Source: Rubinisphaera margarita (GTDB taxonomy: Bacteria > Planctomycetota > Planctomycetia > Planctomycetales > Planctomycetaceae). Taken from it: a DNA stretch of 64,000 bases. Location of the stretch: contig NZ_JAKFGB010000014.1 of assembly GCF_022267515.1 (NCBI RefSeq), forward strand, positions 496,001 through 560,000. Reading direction: 5' to 3'. This document shows, in pieces, positions 63,748-64,000 of the stretch. The notes under the pieces are model-generated. The model ran no database searches. It was not told the origin of the DNA and saw only the letters and a list, made by a program, of their open reading frames with translations. A program made the translations under genes and the position numbers. Every line of letters begins with the position of its first letter. Positions within the stretch are counted from its first letter, which is position 1.

Positions 63748-64000
63748 ATGCACTATTCGGTGATCGTTCACAGGCTCCAGTGGATCGGGCTTTCCCTTCT
63801 GATCTTCACCAGCGGCTGCGCAGCCTTCCGGCCTATTCGCGGAATCCCGGCCAAGGCTCTCGGGCCGGAAATGCTGGGCGAGTCTCGCAGCAACGAATCG
63901 ACGATCGATTTATCTCTGCTCAGTCAGACTCCGCCACGGCAGCATCTCGTCGATGGTGGCGATGTGCTCGGCATCTATATCGAAGGCGTGCTGGGCAATC
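63748..64000 (+). CDS. Polysaccharide export lipoprotein (partial, runs off the window)
   Basis: The first 84 residues of a probable outer-membrane polysaccharide export (Wza/GumB-type) protein. A lipoprotein signal ends LLIFTSGC with the lipidated Cys at about residue 24. HLVDGGDVLGIYIEGVLGN near the visible end matches the opening of the poly_export domain (xGDVLxIxVxG). It starts at ATG 63748 and continues past 64000. Confidence 0.82.
   Translation, partial: MHYSVIVHRLQWIGLSLLIFTSGCAAFRPIRGIPAKALGPEMLGESRSNESTIDLSLLSQTPPRQHLVDGGDVLGIYIEGVLGN

Overview
The window reads as a chromosomal segment from a planctomycete (Planctomycetota, probably a Planctomycetales relative). The inference rests on gene content: secreted DUF1080 and DUF1570 proteins, a CSPSR-type sulfatase, PQQ-like beta-propellers, SpoIIE-type phosphatases with mixed sensor domains, a DUF374 acyltransferase, a GH3 protein, short operons on both strands and moderately high GC. 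I cannot name the species. There is no rRNA and no CRISPR array.

Layout. 1-2.2 kb: the end of an upstream frame coupled to a DUF1877 gene, then two orphan genes, possibly a toxin/immunity margin. 2.3-17.2 kb: host core (rhodanese, membrane SpoIIE phosphatase, purU, HIT hydrolase, two PQQ-like propellers, STAS protein, orphan NMT1-type binding lipoprotein, K+ channel with a zinc ribbon, M50 protease, ApbE, GT-C glycosyltransferase). 17,432-31,267: an integrated element bounded by 44-bp direct repeats, the right one inside a tRNA-Gln gene. It carries a tyrosine integrase, at least five excisionase-like HTH domains, a P4/D5-type primase-helicase, a ParB-like protein, a tail-tape-measure-like protein, a three-gene TIGR04255 cassette, a DUF1488/RHH pair and several tiny translationally coupled proteins. 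It has no recognisable capsid, portal or terminase gene, so a phage satellite or mobilisable element fits better than a prophage. 31.4-47 kb: secreted proteins, GNAT, GH3, rdgB, folP, an exopolysaccharide/glycosyltransferase group, a REC-like/SpoIIE phosphatase and a PhyH oxygenase. 47.0-49.1 kb: tRNA-Thr and an AlbA_2/Schlafen-like gene of different base composition. 49.1-51.9 kb: a seven-gene, mostly overlapping minus-strand operon with a papain-like protease, thioredoxin-fold protein, lipoprotein and small membrane proteins. 52-64 kb: flavin reductase, FHA-GAF-SpoIIE phosphatase, acyltransferase, chorismate mutase, sulfatase, pyruvate-decarboxylase-like enzyme, a UvrC lacking its HhH tail, and the start of a polysaccharide export lipoprotein.

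Two non-coding observations stand out. Intergenic DNA at 9.6, 59.1 and 61.1-61.75 kb holds at least ten bipartite hairpin units: a long stem followed directly by a short stem with a three- or four-base loop, then usually a purine-rich tail. The architecture is held while the arm sequences change in a compensated way. Inside the element, two short-repeat arrays, a CCTGCA array with 8/11-bp phasing and an inverted/tandem AACCGTTG array, flank the replication genes and look like origin or operator sites.
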